A stretch of 64,000 nt of DNA from Flavobacterium circumlabens. GTDB lineage: Bacteria; Bacteroidota; Bacteroidia; Flavobacteriales; Flavobacteriaceae. Below the pieces are notes generated by a model. That model worked only from the letters and a program-made list of their open reading frames with translations. It was not told the origin of the DNA and ran no database searches. Numbering within the stretch: position 1 is the stretch's first letter; each line of letters opens with the position of its first letter. The translations under genes were made by a program, and so were the position numbers. Where the stretch lies: positions 963,892 to 1,027,891 of the forward strand of contig NZ_SLWA01000001.1 of assembly GCF_004345565.1 (NCBI RefSeq), in the 5' to 3' direction. Below, one piece after another: positions 31,013-40,360 of this stretch.

Positions 31013-32365
31013 TTATCCTTTTAAGATTTTACTTTTCTCAGCATCAAATTCTTCTGTTGTCAAAATTCCGGCATCTAATAACTCTTTAAGATCCAGTAAG
31101 GCTTTTTTCTTTGCCTCCATTGAATTTGAAGTATCGGCTTTTGGTGCGTCTGTTTGTGAGGTTGTATGTATTGGACTCACAACTGTTCCTGAAGGCGCAA
31201 ATTTCAGAATCAGCTCTGTAATCTCATTAAAACCTTTTACATTCGAATAATCAATTGCTTTTTGCTCTTTTACGTTTACAATGGAAGCGTCTGCTTTATT
31301 TTCGAGTAAATATTTAACAACATCTTTTTTTCCGTTTGCCGCGCTGTAATGCAAAGGCGTATTCCCGGATTCGTCTTGTATGTTGATATTGGCACCAGAT
31401 TCGATAAGCAGTTTTACCATGCTTAAATTACCTTTTTTAGTAGCCACATGCAAAAGGCTTTCGCCACCATAAGTATAACTGCTATTCAGTGTAAAACTGG
31501 ATTCGTTAGAAATGTTGGAGGCACTTAACACCCAATCCAGATAATCATTCATAGATGAGGTATCGCCGGCCACTGGCTTACTGTAATTTACATCGACGCC
31601 GTTTTCTAAAAACAAAGCCACAATTTCCTTTTGATTATTCGCGCAGGCGTACCAAATTGGAGAATAGCCATTGTTGTTGGATGTAAACACAGCTGCACCT
31701 CTTTCAACCAAAAGTTTGGCCAGCATTCGATTGGTTTCGTAGCAGGCAATCAAAAGAGCATTTTCGCCAGCGTGATTTGCATGGTTGATGTCGGCACCAT
31801 TATCCAAAAGCAGGGTCACCATTGGGATCGATTTTGTGTAGCAGGCGTAAAGCAAAGGTGTGTTTCCTTGTTTATCGGTTACATTAATATCTGCTCCTTT
31901 ATCTAAAAGCAATTGAATAATTTCCCGGTTTAATTTCGCTGAAGCCAATAATAGCGGAGTTTCTCCATTGTTATTCAAAAGATTAACATCAATATCCGCT
32001 TGAAGCAACTTTGTTGCAATTTCAATTTGAGCAGTTTGAACAACCAAATGTAAAAGACTATTTCCGTATTTATCATTTTTGGTAATTTCTGCACCATTTT
32101 CCAATAAGTGCAATGCAGTTTGTTTTTGTTTTTGCAGACAGGCAAAGTACAAAGGGGTTTCTCCCTGATGGTCTTCGTAGTTAATATCGGCACCGTCGTC
32201 AGTTAATATCTTTACAATATCCAGGTATCCTCTATGGGCGGCATAATGCAATGCAGTTCTCCCTTTTTCATCTGTATATTTTACATCGACTTCTTTATTT
32301 TGAAGTAGTAGTTCGGCTATTTTTCGGTTGCCGTTTTCGCAGGCAATTATAAATGACATTGACAT
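31013..32365 (-). CDS. Ankyrin-repeat protein with C-terminal SHOCT domain
   Basis: 450 residues. About ten to eleven ankyrin repeats fill residues 5-395, each with the G-TPLHxAA/LLLxNGAD pattern (for example GRTALHYAAHRGYLDIVKIL and GNTPLHYSAANGKKDVVKYL). A short linker with Thr and Pro leads to a SHOCT motif at about 417-449 (LLDLKELLDAGILTTEEFDAEK), a short helical module often found at the end of bacterial proteins. No signal peptide is present. Repeats of this kind bind other proteins. It is co-transcribed with a second ankyrin gene 22 bases upstream and a lipoprotein downstream. Confidence 0.9.
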   Translation of the reverse strand: MSMSFIIACENGNRKIAELLLQNKEVDVKYTDEKGRTALHYAAHRGYLDIVKILTDDGADINYEDHQGETPLYFACLQKQKQTALHLLENGAEITKNDKYGNSLLHLVVQTAQIEIATKLLQADIDVNLLNNNGETPLLLASAKLNREIIQLLLDKGADINVTDKQGNTPLLYACYTKSIPMVTLLLDNGADINHANHAGENALLIACYETNRMLAKLLVERGAAVFTSNNNGYSPIWYACANNQKEIVALFLENGVDVNYSKPVAGDTSSMNDYLDWVLSASNISNESSFTLNSSYTYGGESLLHVATKKGNLSMVKLLIESGANINIQDESGNTPLHYSAANGKKDVVKYLLENKADASIVNVKEQKAIDYSNVKGFNEITELILKFAPSGTVVSPIHTTSQTDAPKADTSNSMEAKKKALLDLKELLDAGILTTEEFDAEKSKILKG

Positions 32366-32387
32366 AGAATCTTGATTTTATATAAGT

Positions 32388-33575
32388 TTAGGCTTTCATT
32401 AAAAGTTCGACAGTCTTAATTTTCAAATTATCTGTAGAAGCGAGTGTAAGAGCATTTTCATCTTTATCATTGGTGATATCTTTATCTGCCCCAATTTCCA
32501 GAAGTAATTTTACCTTTCTGTAGATTTCTTTTGCGGCTTCGGCATCGTAATTTACATTGTACGCGCAGACTTTATGCAAAATGGTATTTCCCTGATTGTC
32601 CTGTTCGTTAACGTTAATAAATCCGCTGTCCAATACCGATTTTAGAATACCTGATTTTTTCTCCGCAATATAATCCAGGCCTGATTTTGGATTTCCGTAA
32701 TATTGCGCACAGTGATTTAAGTCGGCACCATCTGAAAATAATCTCTGAAGTGAATTCAGATCATGCTCTGAATCAGACATCATTCGGATAAATTCGGTCA
32801 GCAAGGTTCTTCCGTCTTTATTGATAGTATTGAAATTGGCTGATGAAGATGCTGCCAAAAGTTCATACATGGGAATAGAAAACTGTTCGCCAACCGCATA
32901 ATAAAAGGAACTGTTTTGCTGATTATCTGTTTCGTTAGGGTCAGCTCCATTTTCTAACAGCAATGGAATATATTCCTTTTTGTTTCTTTTAACGGCATAC
33001 ATCAGTGGTGTCGTGCCTACTACATTTTTTTCATTAATGTCAACACCGTTTTCCAGCAGTATTTTAATATATTCCTGTCCTTTTTCGGCATTTAGGGAAT
33101 AGTTGTTTACGATTTTATGAATGAAATTCTCCTGTGCGTTGTTTTTATATTGGGCATTGCAGCCAAAATCTTCTATTAAGCTTTTAATTACTTCCGGAAC
33201 GGCTTCTTTTTCGATACAATATCCCAGTAAAGTCTGATCGCTGATTTCATCGTTACTATTGTCAACTTTCGACATTATTTCTTTGAAAAAGGAAATAGAT
33301 TCTGCATCATTTTTTATATTTCGCGAAAGAGAGTTGAATATTGATTTGTCAAAACTGTCCAGTTCGTAAATATCAGTCTCGATAAAACCCGCTTTTATCA
33401 ATCTGTCAATGAAATCCATTTCTTTGGCTTCAATAATTTTGGCTGTGATTTGAGAAAAATTATTTTGAAGATATTGTCCGTTAAAATTTTCGCCGTTATT
33501 CAGGGATTCTCTGGCCTCGTCAAATTTTCCCTGAAAAAGGAAATTTTCAATCTGGTTTTGTGTTTGCATTTGCAT
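32388..33575 (-). CDS. Ankyrin-repeat protein
   Basis: About 396 residues from ATG 33573-33575; a second ATG two codons on is equally good, and the longer frame upstream is not protein-like. The N-terminal 130 residues are helical with degenerate repeats. Clearer ankyrin units follow, such as GTTPLMYAVKRNKKEYIPLLLENGAD and GNTILHKVC. No export signal is seen. First gene of the three-gene operon with the SHOCT-ankyrin protein and the lipoprotein. Ankyrin genes in such clusters are sometimes immunity or anti-toxin-like proteins, but no toxin gene is present here. Confidence 0.85.
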   Translation of the reverse strand: MQMQTQNQIENFLFQGKFDEARESLNNGENFNGQYLQNNFSQITAKIIEAKEMDFIDRLIKAGFIETDIYELDSFDKSIFNSLSRNIKNDAESISFFKEIMSKVDNSNDEISDQTLLGYCIEKEAVPEVIKSLIEDFGCNAQYKNNAQENFIHKIVNNYSLNAEKGQEYIKILLENGVDINEKNVVGTTPLMYAVKRNKKEYIPLLLENGADPNETDNQQNSSFYYAVGEQFSIPMYELLAASSSANFNTINKDGRTLLTEFIRMMSDSEHDLNSLQRLFSDGADLNHCAQYYGNPKSGLDYIAEKKSGILKSVLDSGFINVNEQDNQGNTILHKVCAYNVNYDAEAAKEIYRKVKLLLEIGADKDITNDKDENALTLASTDNLKIKTVELLMKA

Positions 33576-34021
33576 TTGATATTTAAAAATGATGATAATA
33601 GTTTGCTTTGTAATTATTGACTTCACAAACGATGCTGTAAGACAAAACATAAAATTCGTAAATATATTTCAGGATAAAAATTAAAAATGACAGTTTAAGT
33701 GGTAAAAGCAACAGAACAGGTTTTTTAAATTAGGATTGGATGTGTTTCCCGGTTAACGCAGACAGATATGGTAAAATTCAGTAAGTTCCATTTTGGAACA
33801 TACTGCGTGATGCCAAACTGCAAAATAAATTTCATTTTGCCATAACAGCAAAAACTGCAAGCTGATAAAAAAGCAGTTGCAGTTTATGAAGTGTTCAATA
33901 AAACCCAAAAAATTTCTGATTTTGATAAAGCAACAAAAGATCTAAAATAAACTTAGGCAAGTGAAGAACTTGCCCCGTAGTACTTTTTGAAGTTAAAAAC
34001 ACAACGATTCGTCTGGTGTTG
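33576..34021. other. Gene-poor gap with a coding remnant
   Basis: No complete gene is seen. A frame from 33861 to TAA 33948-33950 reads ADKKAVAVYEVFNKTQKISD and on to the stop, like the C-terminus of a real protein, but a stop lies just upstream in frame. A small hairpin (ggcaagt with acttgcc, 33956-33974) follows. The rest is AT-rich. Confidence 0.35.
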
Positions 34022-35362
34022 CTATTCTTTTTTAATGGTTATGAATGGGCTTTCTCCTTTTTTCACTATTTCAAAAAAGTTTCTAACAAATTCATCACCA
34101 TCTTCTTCATCCCAAACTTCAGGACGTAGTAAGTGCTCACGGCGGTGGCGATCACCATAGCCATCTATGAGAAAATGGTCTGAATACCCGAGGATTTCCA
34201 TATGTTTCCCTTTCATATCTAGACGCATATCGTGTTCATCATCATTGAAAATATAAGGGGCTTTTGTTTTTCCGTCAATTTGGAGGACTCCATCATTATA
34301 TTCGCCTATTATTCCATATTTGGCATCGACATCTCCGGATATAACAATCCAGGCGTTTTCAGAATAAAGAATATCGCATTTTACATCTCCCGTTATAAGT
34401 AAAGTCATATAATCGTCATCCCACAAATCAGCACCTTCTAAGGTTACATTGCCAACGATGAGGAAGGCCATTTCGATTTCGTCAACATCTAATGATTCTG
34501 TTTGCGCCAGCAGCCACTCAGAATCTAATCTATGATTAAGAAAGACATCGCCGGTAATCATTAATATTTCGCCAACGTCAGGAATGTCAGAGTCAAGGAA
34601 ACCATATTTATCCATTGCTTCATAGCCGTCAATAATCTCTACTTTAAGGTTGTTTTCGATAAGTACTGCAGGTTTTTTTTCGTCTTCGGTAATTCTTGCC
34701 TTTATTTTTTTTGTGATAGCGTTTGCTCTTTCTAAAAAATTATAATCGTCATCAGATAAGGTTTGTAATATTTCTTCATTTCTGTTTTTTAACCATATTT
34801 TGTAATCTGGATCATTGAGAAGCTCTTCAAAATAAGGGTTATTTTTATCTTTTATTAAGGTGGTTCGTATTATTTCATACGCTTCTTCTTTACGGTTTAA
34901 TTTTAGCAAAAGGCGCGCACGTGTATCATAAAGATATAATTGATCCTTGTTGCCATCTTCAATATAGTGACATGCTGTTTCTGTCATTTTTAATGCTTCA
35001 TGGAGTAGTTTTTCATCATCAGTGTTTTCATACCTTTGCCATGCTATGAAGTTGTTGGCATAACGTATTACTTCTTTCTGAAATTTCCCCCATTCTGTAT
35101 AATGCCAAATGTTACCTGCAGCAATATAGGGCTTTAACAGCTCTAAACAGGTATTTGCCGCCTCAATGCCTTTTGGAAGATAGTCGTTTAGTAAATGGCT
35201 GCAGACAAACATAATCGAATAATAGGAATAAAGTTTATCATATTCATCGTCTTTTGTTGTGGAGAGTTCAATGGCTTTTTCGTAGATCGGTATCACACTA
35301 GGATTTTTATAGTCAATCTTTTGGATACTTACTGCTTCATTAATTAGATCTTTTGCTGTCAT
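34022..35362 (-). CDS. Two-domain protein: helical (TPR-like) N-terminus, beta-repeat C-terminus
   Basis: Not assigned to a known family. 446 residues, no signal or membrane segment. Residues 1-200 are helical with a TPR-like rhythm (AYEIIRTTLIKDKNNPYFEELL). Residues 265-370 contain spaced hydrophobic strands each carrying a Gly-Asp/Asn-Val or similar turn: ITGDV (269-273), IVGNV (302-306), ITGDV (323-327), ISGDV (341-345), QIDGK (361-365). This looks like a small beta-helix or similar stacked repeat. The C-terminal 75 residues are acidic and His/Arg-rich. It stands alone between two large gaps, next to the ankyrin operon. Confidence 0.6.
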   Translation of the reverse strand: MTAKDLINEAVSIQKIDYKNPSVIPIYEKAIELSTTKDDEYDKLYSYYSIMFVCSHLLNDYLPKGIEAANTCLELLKPYIAAGNIWHYTEWGKFQKEVIRYANNFIAWQRYENTDDEKLLHEALKMTETACHYIEDGNKDQLYLYDTRARLLLKLNRKEEAYEIIRTTLIKDKNNPYFEELLNDPDYKIWLKNRNEEILQTLSDDDYNFLERANAITKKIKARITEDEKKPAVLIENNLKVEIIDGYEAMDKYGFLDSDIPDVGEILMITGDVFLNHRLDSEWLLAQTESLDVDEIEMAFLIVGNVTLEGADLWDDDYMTLLITGDVKCDILYSENAWIVISGDVDAKYGIIGEYNDGVLQIDGKTKAPYIFNDDEHDMRLDMKGKHMEILGYSDHFLIDGYGDRHRREHLLRPEVWDEEDGDEFVRNFFEIVKKGESPFITIKKE

Positions 35363-35859
35363 GGGTTCCTGAATTTTAATTGTATAATAATTTTATGTTG
35401 TTTGTGATTCTTGTCATACGAGGTTCGCACTATCAAAGGTGTTGATTGAAAAAATCGTAGCCCGATTGCAGTAGTATTGAAAATCTTTCAAGATTTTCGA
35501 GGCAAATTTTGAAAAAGAAAAGGATTATTCTATTGTGTTTGTAATAATTGGTATACATCAATTAATAAACAGAATATTGCTGTTATATGCGGTTGTCGTA
35601 AATTGATCGTGTCTCTCAGATAAGAGGAATTGTTGTTGCGGAAGTGTTGAAAATATTGAAACAAAATTCAATGAAAAAAACTAAAATAACAGCTTTAAAA
35701 ACATTTTCGAAAACCTATTTTGCGTGAAACCGAATAGGTTTTTCTTTTTAACACCCCTTTAGTTTTAATCCATAAAAAGCAAACTAAAAAAAATACTATC
35801 TTTACCGATCAAACGTTTATGAACTTAAGTCGCGTTTTTGCGACACTACATATAGAATT
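35363..35859. other. Gene-poor gap with structured elements
   Basis: No standard gene. It holds agcccgattgcagtag at about 35459, which resembles the outer arm of the 18424-18505 element, followed by a perfect palindrome gaaaatctttcaagattttc (35479-35498). A tiny open frame of 18 codons (35671-35727) runs into the terminator at 35711-35745. Confidence 0.4.
35709..35747 (+). terminator. Orphan intrinsic terminator
   Basis: aaacctatt (35711-35719) and aataggttt (35733-35741) form a 9-bp stem followed by a T-rich run on the plus strand. No plus-strand gene precedes it, so an unannotated short transcript may end here. Confidence 0.55.
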
Positions 35860-37197
35860 ATGGCATGTACAAGTTGTTCAACTTCAGATGGTGGCTCACC
35901 AAAAGGTTGTAAAAATAATGGGACTTGCGGCACCGATAGCTGCAATAAATTGACTGTTTTTGACTGGCTTGCGAACATGAGTCCGTCTAATGGAGAGGCA
36001 ATTTTTGATTGTGTTGAGGTACGTTTCAAGAACGGACGAAAAGAATTTTTCAGAAATACAGAGAAATTAACGTTAAGTATTGGTGATATTGTAGCAACTG
36101 TTGCATCACCGGGACATGATATTGGAATCGTTACTCTGACAGGAGAATTGGTAAAAATTCAAATGAAGAAAAAAGGCGTTAATCACGAAAGTAATGAAGT
36201 GCCGAAAATCTATAGAAAAGCCTCCCAAAAAGATATTGATATCTGGTCTGTTGCGCGTGAACGTGAAGAGCCAATGAAGGTTCGTGCCCGTGAATTGGCA
36301 ATTCAGCATAAACTGGAAATGAAAATTTCCGATATTGAATTTCAGGGAGACGGATCAAAAGCAACCTTTTACTACACGGCAAACGACAGAGTCGATTTCA
36401 GGCTTTTGATTAAAGATTTTGCAAAAGAATTCAGTACGAGAGTCGAGATGAAACAAGTTGGTTTCCGTCAGGAAGCGGCACGTCTTGGCGGAATTGGTTC
36501 TTGCGGAAGAGAACTTTGCTGTTCGACCTGGTTAACAGATTTTAGAAGTGTCAATACATCAGCAGCACGTTACCAGCAACTTTCACTTAATCCTCAGAAA
36601 TTAGCCGGACAATGCGGAAAACTAAAGTGTTGTCTGAATTATGAGCTTGATACCTACATGGATGCCCTGAAAGATTTTCCGGATTACGATACTAAATTGG
36701 TAACCGAAAAAGGAGATGCAATCTGCCAGAAACAGGATATTTTTAAAGGTCTGATGTGGTTCGCCTACACGAATAATTTTGCAAACTGGCATGTTTTAAA
36801 AATTGATCAGGTAAAAGAAATTATCGCTGAAAACAAGCAGAAAAATAAAGTTTCTTCGCTGGAAGATTTTGCTATTGAGGTAACTTTAGAACCTGAAAAA
36901 GATTTTAATAACGCAATGGGCCAGGAAAGTCTTACCCGTTTTGATCAGCCAAAAAGAAAGAAAAAAACAAACCGCAAACGCAAACCAAATGCTGAAAATG
37001 CAGTTGTTGCCAATGTGGCTCCGGCAAAACCGCAGGGAAATAACAACAACAATAAACCTGCAGGAGGAAATCCGAACAAACAAAACAAGCCGAACAACAA
37101 ACCCAATAATTCGAATAAACCCAACAATTCGAATGACAACAAACCGGCAGAACCTAGAAAACCTATAATTATTACTAAAAATGAGAATAAAAATTAG
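35860..37197 (+). CDS. PSP1-domain protein, RicT/YaaT-like
   Basis: 445 residues. The N-terminus is cysteine-rich (CTSC, GCKN, TCGTDSC). The central PSP1 region carries the family's paired cysteine motifs GSCGRELCCSTWL and GQCGKLKCCLNYEL. The tail from about residue 365 is a Lys/Asn-rich disordered segment with repeats of NKPNN. In Bacillus the homologue RicT (YaaT) belongs to an iron-sulfur-containing complex that affects RNA maturation by RNase Y. The role in Bacteroidota is not established. It overlaps the gldH start by 17 bases, so the two are translationally coupled. Confidence 0.9.
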   Translation: MACTSCSTSDGGSPKGCKNNGTCGTDSCNKLTVFDWLANMSPSNGEAIFDCVEVRFKNGRKEFFRNTEKLTLSIGDIVATVASPGHDIGIVTLTGELVKIQMKKKGVNHESNEVPKIYRKASQKDIDIWSVAREREEPMKVRARELAIQHKLEMKISDIEFQGDGSKATFYYTANDRVDFRLLIKDFAKEFSTRVEMKQVGFRQEAARLGGIGSCGRELCCSTWLTDFRSVNTSAARYQQLSLNPQKLAGQCGKLKCCLNYELDTYMDALKDFPDYDTKLVTEKGDAICQKQDIFKGLMWFAYTNNFANWHVLKIDQVKEIIAENKQKNKVSSLEDFAIEVTLEPEKDFNNAMGQESLTRFDQPKRKKKTNRKRKPNAENAVVANVAPAKPQGNNNNNKPAGGNPNKQNKPNNKPNNSNKPNNSNDNKPAEPRKPIIITKNENKN

Positions 37198-37660
37198 CGG
37201 GATTCTTATTTTGGCAGCGATACTTCTTTTTTCCTGTGATAAAAAAAGAGTGTTTGATGAATACAAATCTGTTGGCAGTGCCTGGCACAAAGACAGTGTT
37301 GTTACCTTCGACCTGCCTGTTTTGGATTCTACGAAGAAATACAATTTGTTTGTAAATTTGAGAGACAATGACAATTATCCATTCAATAATTTGTTTTTAA
37401 TTGTTGCTATTGAAACACCAAGCGGATTTACCAAAGTAGATACCTTAGAATACCAAATGGCAAATCCGGATGGAACGCTGTTAGGAAATGGTTTTACAGA
37501 TATAAAAGAAAGTAAATTGTATTACAAAGAAGACGTAAAGTTTAGAGGAAAATATAAAGTATACATCAAACAAGCCGTTAGGGAATCAGGAAAAATTCCG
37601 GGTGTTCAGGCTTTGGAAGGTATTACGGACGTAGGTTTTAGAATAGAACAAAAAGATTAG
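37181..37660 (+). CDS. gldH: Gliding motility lipoprotein GldH
   Basis: A 159-residue lipoprotein with lipobox LLFSC (about Cys19). The sequence matches GldH of gliding Bacteroidota: CDKKRVFDEYKSV, the beta-rich middle with LFVNLRDNDNYPFNNLFLIV, and GVQALEGITDVGFRIE at the end. GldH is needed for gliding and, with other Gld lipoproteins, is linked to the type IX secretion machinery in the cell envelope. The neighbours on both sides (RicT-like and PBP1A) match the usual gldH neighbourhood in flavobacteria. Confidence 0.93.
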   Translation: MRIKISGILILAAILLFSCDKKRVFDEYKSVGSAWHKDSVVTFDLPVLDSTKKYNLFVNLRDNDNYPFNNLFLIVAIETPSGFTKVDTLEYQMANPDGTLLGNGFTDIKESKLYYKEDVKFRGKYKVYIKQAVRESGKIPGVQALEGITDVGFRIEQKD

Positions 37661-37672
37661 ACGAATATATTT

Positions 37673-39979
37673 ATGGCTACTAAAAAAAACAATCAAACCA
37701 ATAGTATTAAAGACATTAACTACTATAAAAATAAATTCTGGAGAATTTTTGCCTATACGTTATTAGGTGTTTTAGCTTTCTTTTTATTTGCTTCATGGGG
37801 ATTATTCGGCTCCATGCCTTCTTTTGAAGATCTGGAAAATCCGGATTCTAATTTAGCTACCGAGATTATTTCTTCTGATGGAGTAGTTATCGGTAAATAT
37901 TTCAAAACCAACAGATCACAACTTAAATATTCAGATTTACCAAAAAGCCTGGTGGAAGCTTTGGTTGCAACCGAAGATGCCCGTTTTTATGAGCATTCAG
38001 GAATTGACGGACGCGGAACTTTAAGAGCCGTTTTTACGTTAGGAACAAATGGAGGAGCAAGTACCTTAACACAACAATTAGCAAAACAATTGTTTCATGG
38101 AGAAGGATCTAAATTTCTGCCTTTCAGAATCGTACAAAAAATAAAAGAATGGATTATTGCCATTCGTCTGGAAAGACAATATACCAAGAATGAAATTTTG
38201 GCGATGTACTGCAACGTTTATGATTTTGGAAATTATTCAGTTGGAGTTAGTTCTGCCGCACAAACCTACTTTTCGAAAGACCCGAAAGATTTAACGATGG
38301 ACGAATCGGCTATTTTGGTCGGAATGTTCAAAAACTCAGGATTATACAATCCTGTTAGAAATCCGGAAGGAGTAAAAAACAGACGTAATGTCGTGCTTTC
38401 TCAAATGGAAAAAGCAAAAATGATTTCTTCTGCTGAAAAATTAAGATTACAGGCTTTGCCAATTGCCTTAAAATTTAAACTGGAAAGCCATCGTGAAGGA
38501 ACGGCTACCTATTTCAGGGAATATCTTCGTGATTACATGAAGAAATGGGTTTCCGAAAATAAAAAACCGGATGGTTCTGATTATGACATCTACAAAGATG
38601 GTTTGAAAATTTACACCACTATCGATTCCAGAATGCAGCAATATGCTGAAGAAGCAGTTTCGGCACACATGAAAAACCTGCAACAGCAGTTTTTTATTGA
38701 AATGAAGAACAATAAAAATGCTCCTTTTGTCAATATTACCAAAGCTGAAACGGATCGTATTATGATGCAGGCCATGAAGAATTCCACGCGTTGGTCTATC
38801 ATGAAAGATATGGACAAAAGTGAGGATGATATCATAAATTCATTCAAAGTAAAAACAAAAATGCGCATATTTACCTGGAAAGGAGAGCGTGATACTACTA
38901 TGACTCCACTGGATTCTATTCGTTATTACAAGCATTTTTTACAATCAGGTTTAATGGCGATGGAGCCTCAAACCGGAAATATAAAAGCCTGGGTAGGCGG
39001 AATCAATTATAAATATTTCCAGTACGATCACGTAGGACAGGGAGCAAGACAGGTAGGTTCTACTTTTAAACCATTTGTTTATGCAACGGCAATCGAACAA
39101 TTAAATATGTCACCTTGCGATTCTATACTTGACGGACCATTTATGATCCATAAAGGCCGTCACCACGTAACGGAAGACTGGGAACCAAGAAACTCAGACA
39201 ACAGATACCGCGGAATGGTTACTTTAAAACAAGGTTTAGCGAATTCTATCAATACGGTTTCTGCAAAATTAATTGACAGAACGGGTCCTGAGGCTGTTGT
39301 TGAATTAACAAAGAAATTAGGAGTAAAAACAGAAATCCCGGTACAACCGTCAATTGCATTAGGTGCTGTTGATATTACGGTTGAAGACATGGTTGCTGCT
39401 TACAGCACATTTGCCAACCAGGGAGTTTATGTAAAACCACAATTTTTAAGCCGTATCGAAAACAAAAGCGGAGAGGTTATTTACGAGCCGATTCCGGAAT
39501 CGCATGACGTTCTGAATAAAGACATTGCTTTCGCAGTAATCAAATTGCTTCAGGGTGTAACGGAAACAGGTTCCGGTGCACGTTTGCGTACGCAGGGCGG
39601 TGGAAGTGGAGATAATCGCTGGACAGGATATCCGTACATGTTCACGAACCCGATTGCCGGTAAAACAGGAACAACACAAAACCAGTCAGATGGTTGGTTT
39701 ATGGGAATGGTTCCAAATTTGGTAACCGGAGTCTGGGTAGGTTGTGAAGACCGTTCAGCACGTTTCAAAAGTTTGACTTATGGTCAGGGAGCAACGGCTG
39801 CATTGCCGGTTTGGGCTTATTTTATGAAACTTTGTTATGCCGATCCGGGACTTCAGGTCTCTAAAGCTGAATTTGAGCGTCCGGCTAATCTTTCCATAAA
39901 AGTCGATTGTTACTCAAGACCGGCAGTTGTAAAAGATACGACACAAACAGAACAAAATACAGACGAATTCGAACTCTAG
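37673..39979 (+). CDS. Penicillin-binding protein 1A (bifunctional transglycosylase/transpeptidase)
   Basis: 768 residues. A membrane helix at about 24-46 is followed by the GT51 glycosyltransferase domain, whose catalytic Glu lies in ATEDARFYEHSGID, with the GGASTLTQQLAKQL motif. The transpeptidase domain has the acylated Ser in GSTFKPF, the SxN-type SIN in GLANSINT and the GKTGTT motif. It polymerises and cross-links peptidoglycan on the outer face of the inner membrane. A Thr/Glu-rich short tail ends the protein. It starts 12 bases after gldH and is probably co-transcribed. Confidence 0.96.
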   Translation: MATKKNNQTNSIKDINYYKNKFWRIFAYTLLGVLAFFLFASWGLFGSMPSFEDLENPDSNLATEIISSDGVVIGKYFKTNRSQLKYSDLPKSLVEALVATEDARFYEHSGIDGRGTLRAVFTLGTNGGASTLTQQLAKQLFHGEGSKFLPFRIVQKIKEWIIAIRLERQYTKNEILAMYCNVYDFGNYSVGVSSAAQTYFSKDPKDLTMDESAILVGMFKNSGLYNPVRNPEGVKNRRNVVLSQMEKAKMISSAEKLRLQALPIALKFKLESHREGTATYFREYLRDYMKKWVSENKKPDGSDYDIYKDGLKIYTTIDSRMQQYAEEAVSAHMKNLQQQFFIEMKNNKNAPFVNITKAETDRIMMQAMKNSTRWSIMKDMDKSEDDIINSFKVKTKMRIFTWKGERDTTMTPLDSIRYYKHFLQSGLMAMEPQTGNIKAWVGGINYKYFQYDHVGQGARQVGSTFKPFVYATAIEQLNMSPCDSILDGPFMIHKGRHHVTEDWEPRNSDNRYRGMVTLKQGLANSINTVSAKLIDRTGPEAVVELTKKLGVKTEIPVQPSIALGAVDITVEDMVAAYSTFANQGVYVKPQFLSRIENKSGEVIYEPIPESHDVLNKDIAFAVIKLLQGVTETGSGARLRTQGGGSGDNRWTGYPYMFTNPIAGKTGTTQNQSDGWFMGMVPNLVTGVWVGCEDRSARFKSLTYGQGATAALPVWAYFMKLCYADPGLQVSKAEFERPANLSIKVDCYSRPAVVKDTTQTEQNTDEFEL

Positions 39980-40000
39980 TTTAATTTCGTTTCTCCAATA

Positions 40001-40053
40001 AAAAATCCTTTTGTAACTTCTGAATCCGGAAGAGCACAAAAGGATTTTTTTTT
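40001..40053 (+). terminator. Intrinsic terminator after the PBP1A gene
   Basis: aaaaatccttttgt (40001-40014) pairs with acaaaaggattttt (40036-40049) around a 21-base loop, followed by a T run. Confidence 0.75.
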
Positions 40054-40360
40054 GTAGTATATTATAAAATGTTCGGTAAGTACTTTAATATGATCATACG
40101 AAATCTGTACGAAAAATATAGTCACACAAAGGCGCAGAGCCGCAAAGCAATATAACTTTTCGACTCTGCGCCTTTGCGTGAACCAAAAAAATCTGCCGAA
40201 TCTGCTAAATCTGCGAGAGTTTTTTATGTGCTTAAATCAGCCTTTCAAAATTTACTTTCTAATGAATATATTAGCCTGTTTTATTTTTTACGAAATCGTT
40301 ATATTTTAATCTAAAAATCTTATTTTTATCAAAAATATACAACAATAAAGACCATTTGTT
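40054..40360. repeat. Gap with an imperfect 25-bp inverted repeat
   Basis: No gene is seen. Arms at 40123-40147 and 40156-40180, built around caaaggcgcagag, pair in 22 of 25 positions. The remaining sequence before scoA is AT-rich. Confidence 0.65.

Noticed and set aside
33956..33974. aggcaagt word resembling part of the DtxR-type box
   Set aside because: It is explained by a small hairpin with acttgcc and lacks the TAAA half.
36886..37374. Minus-strand open frame of 162 codons across the ricT-gldH junction
   Set aside because: It is antisense to two well-supported genes; its Phe/Ile/Arg-rich sequence is the mirror of the Lys/Asn-rich tail.
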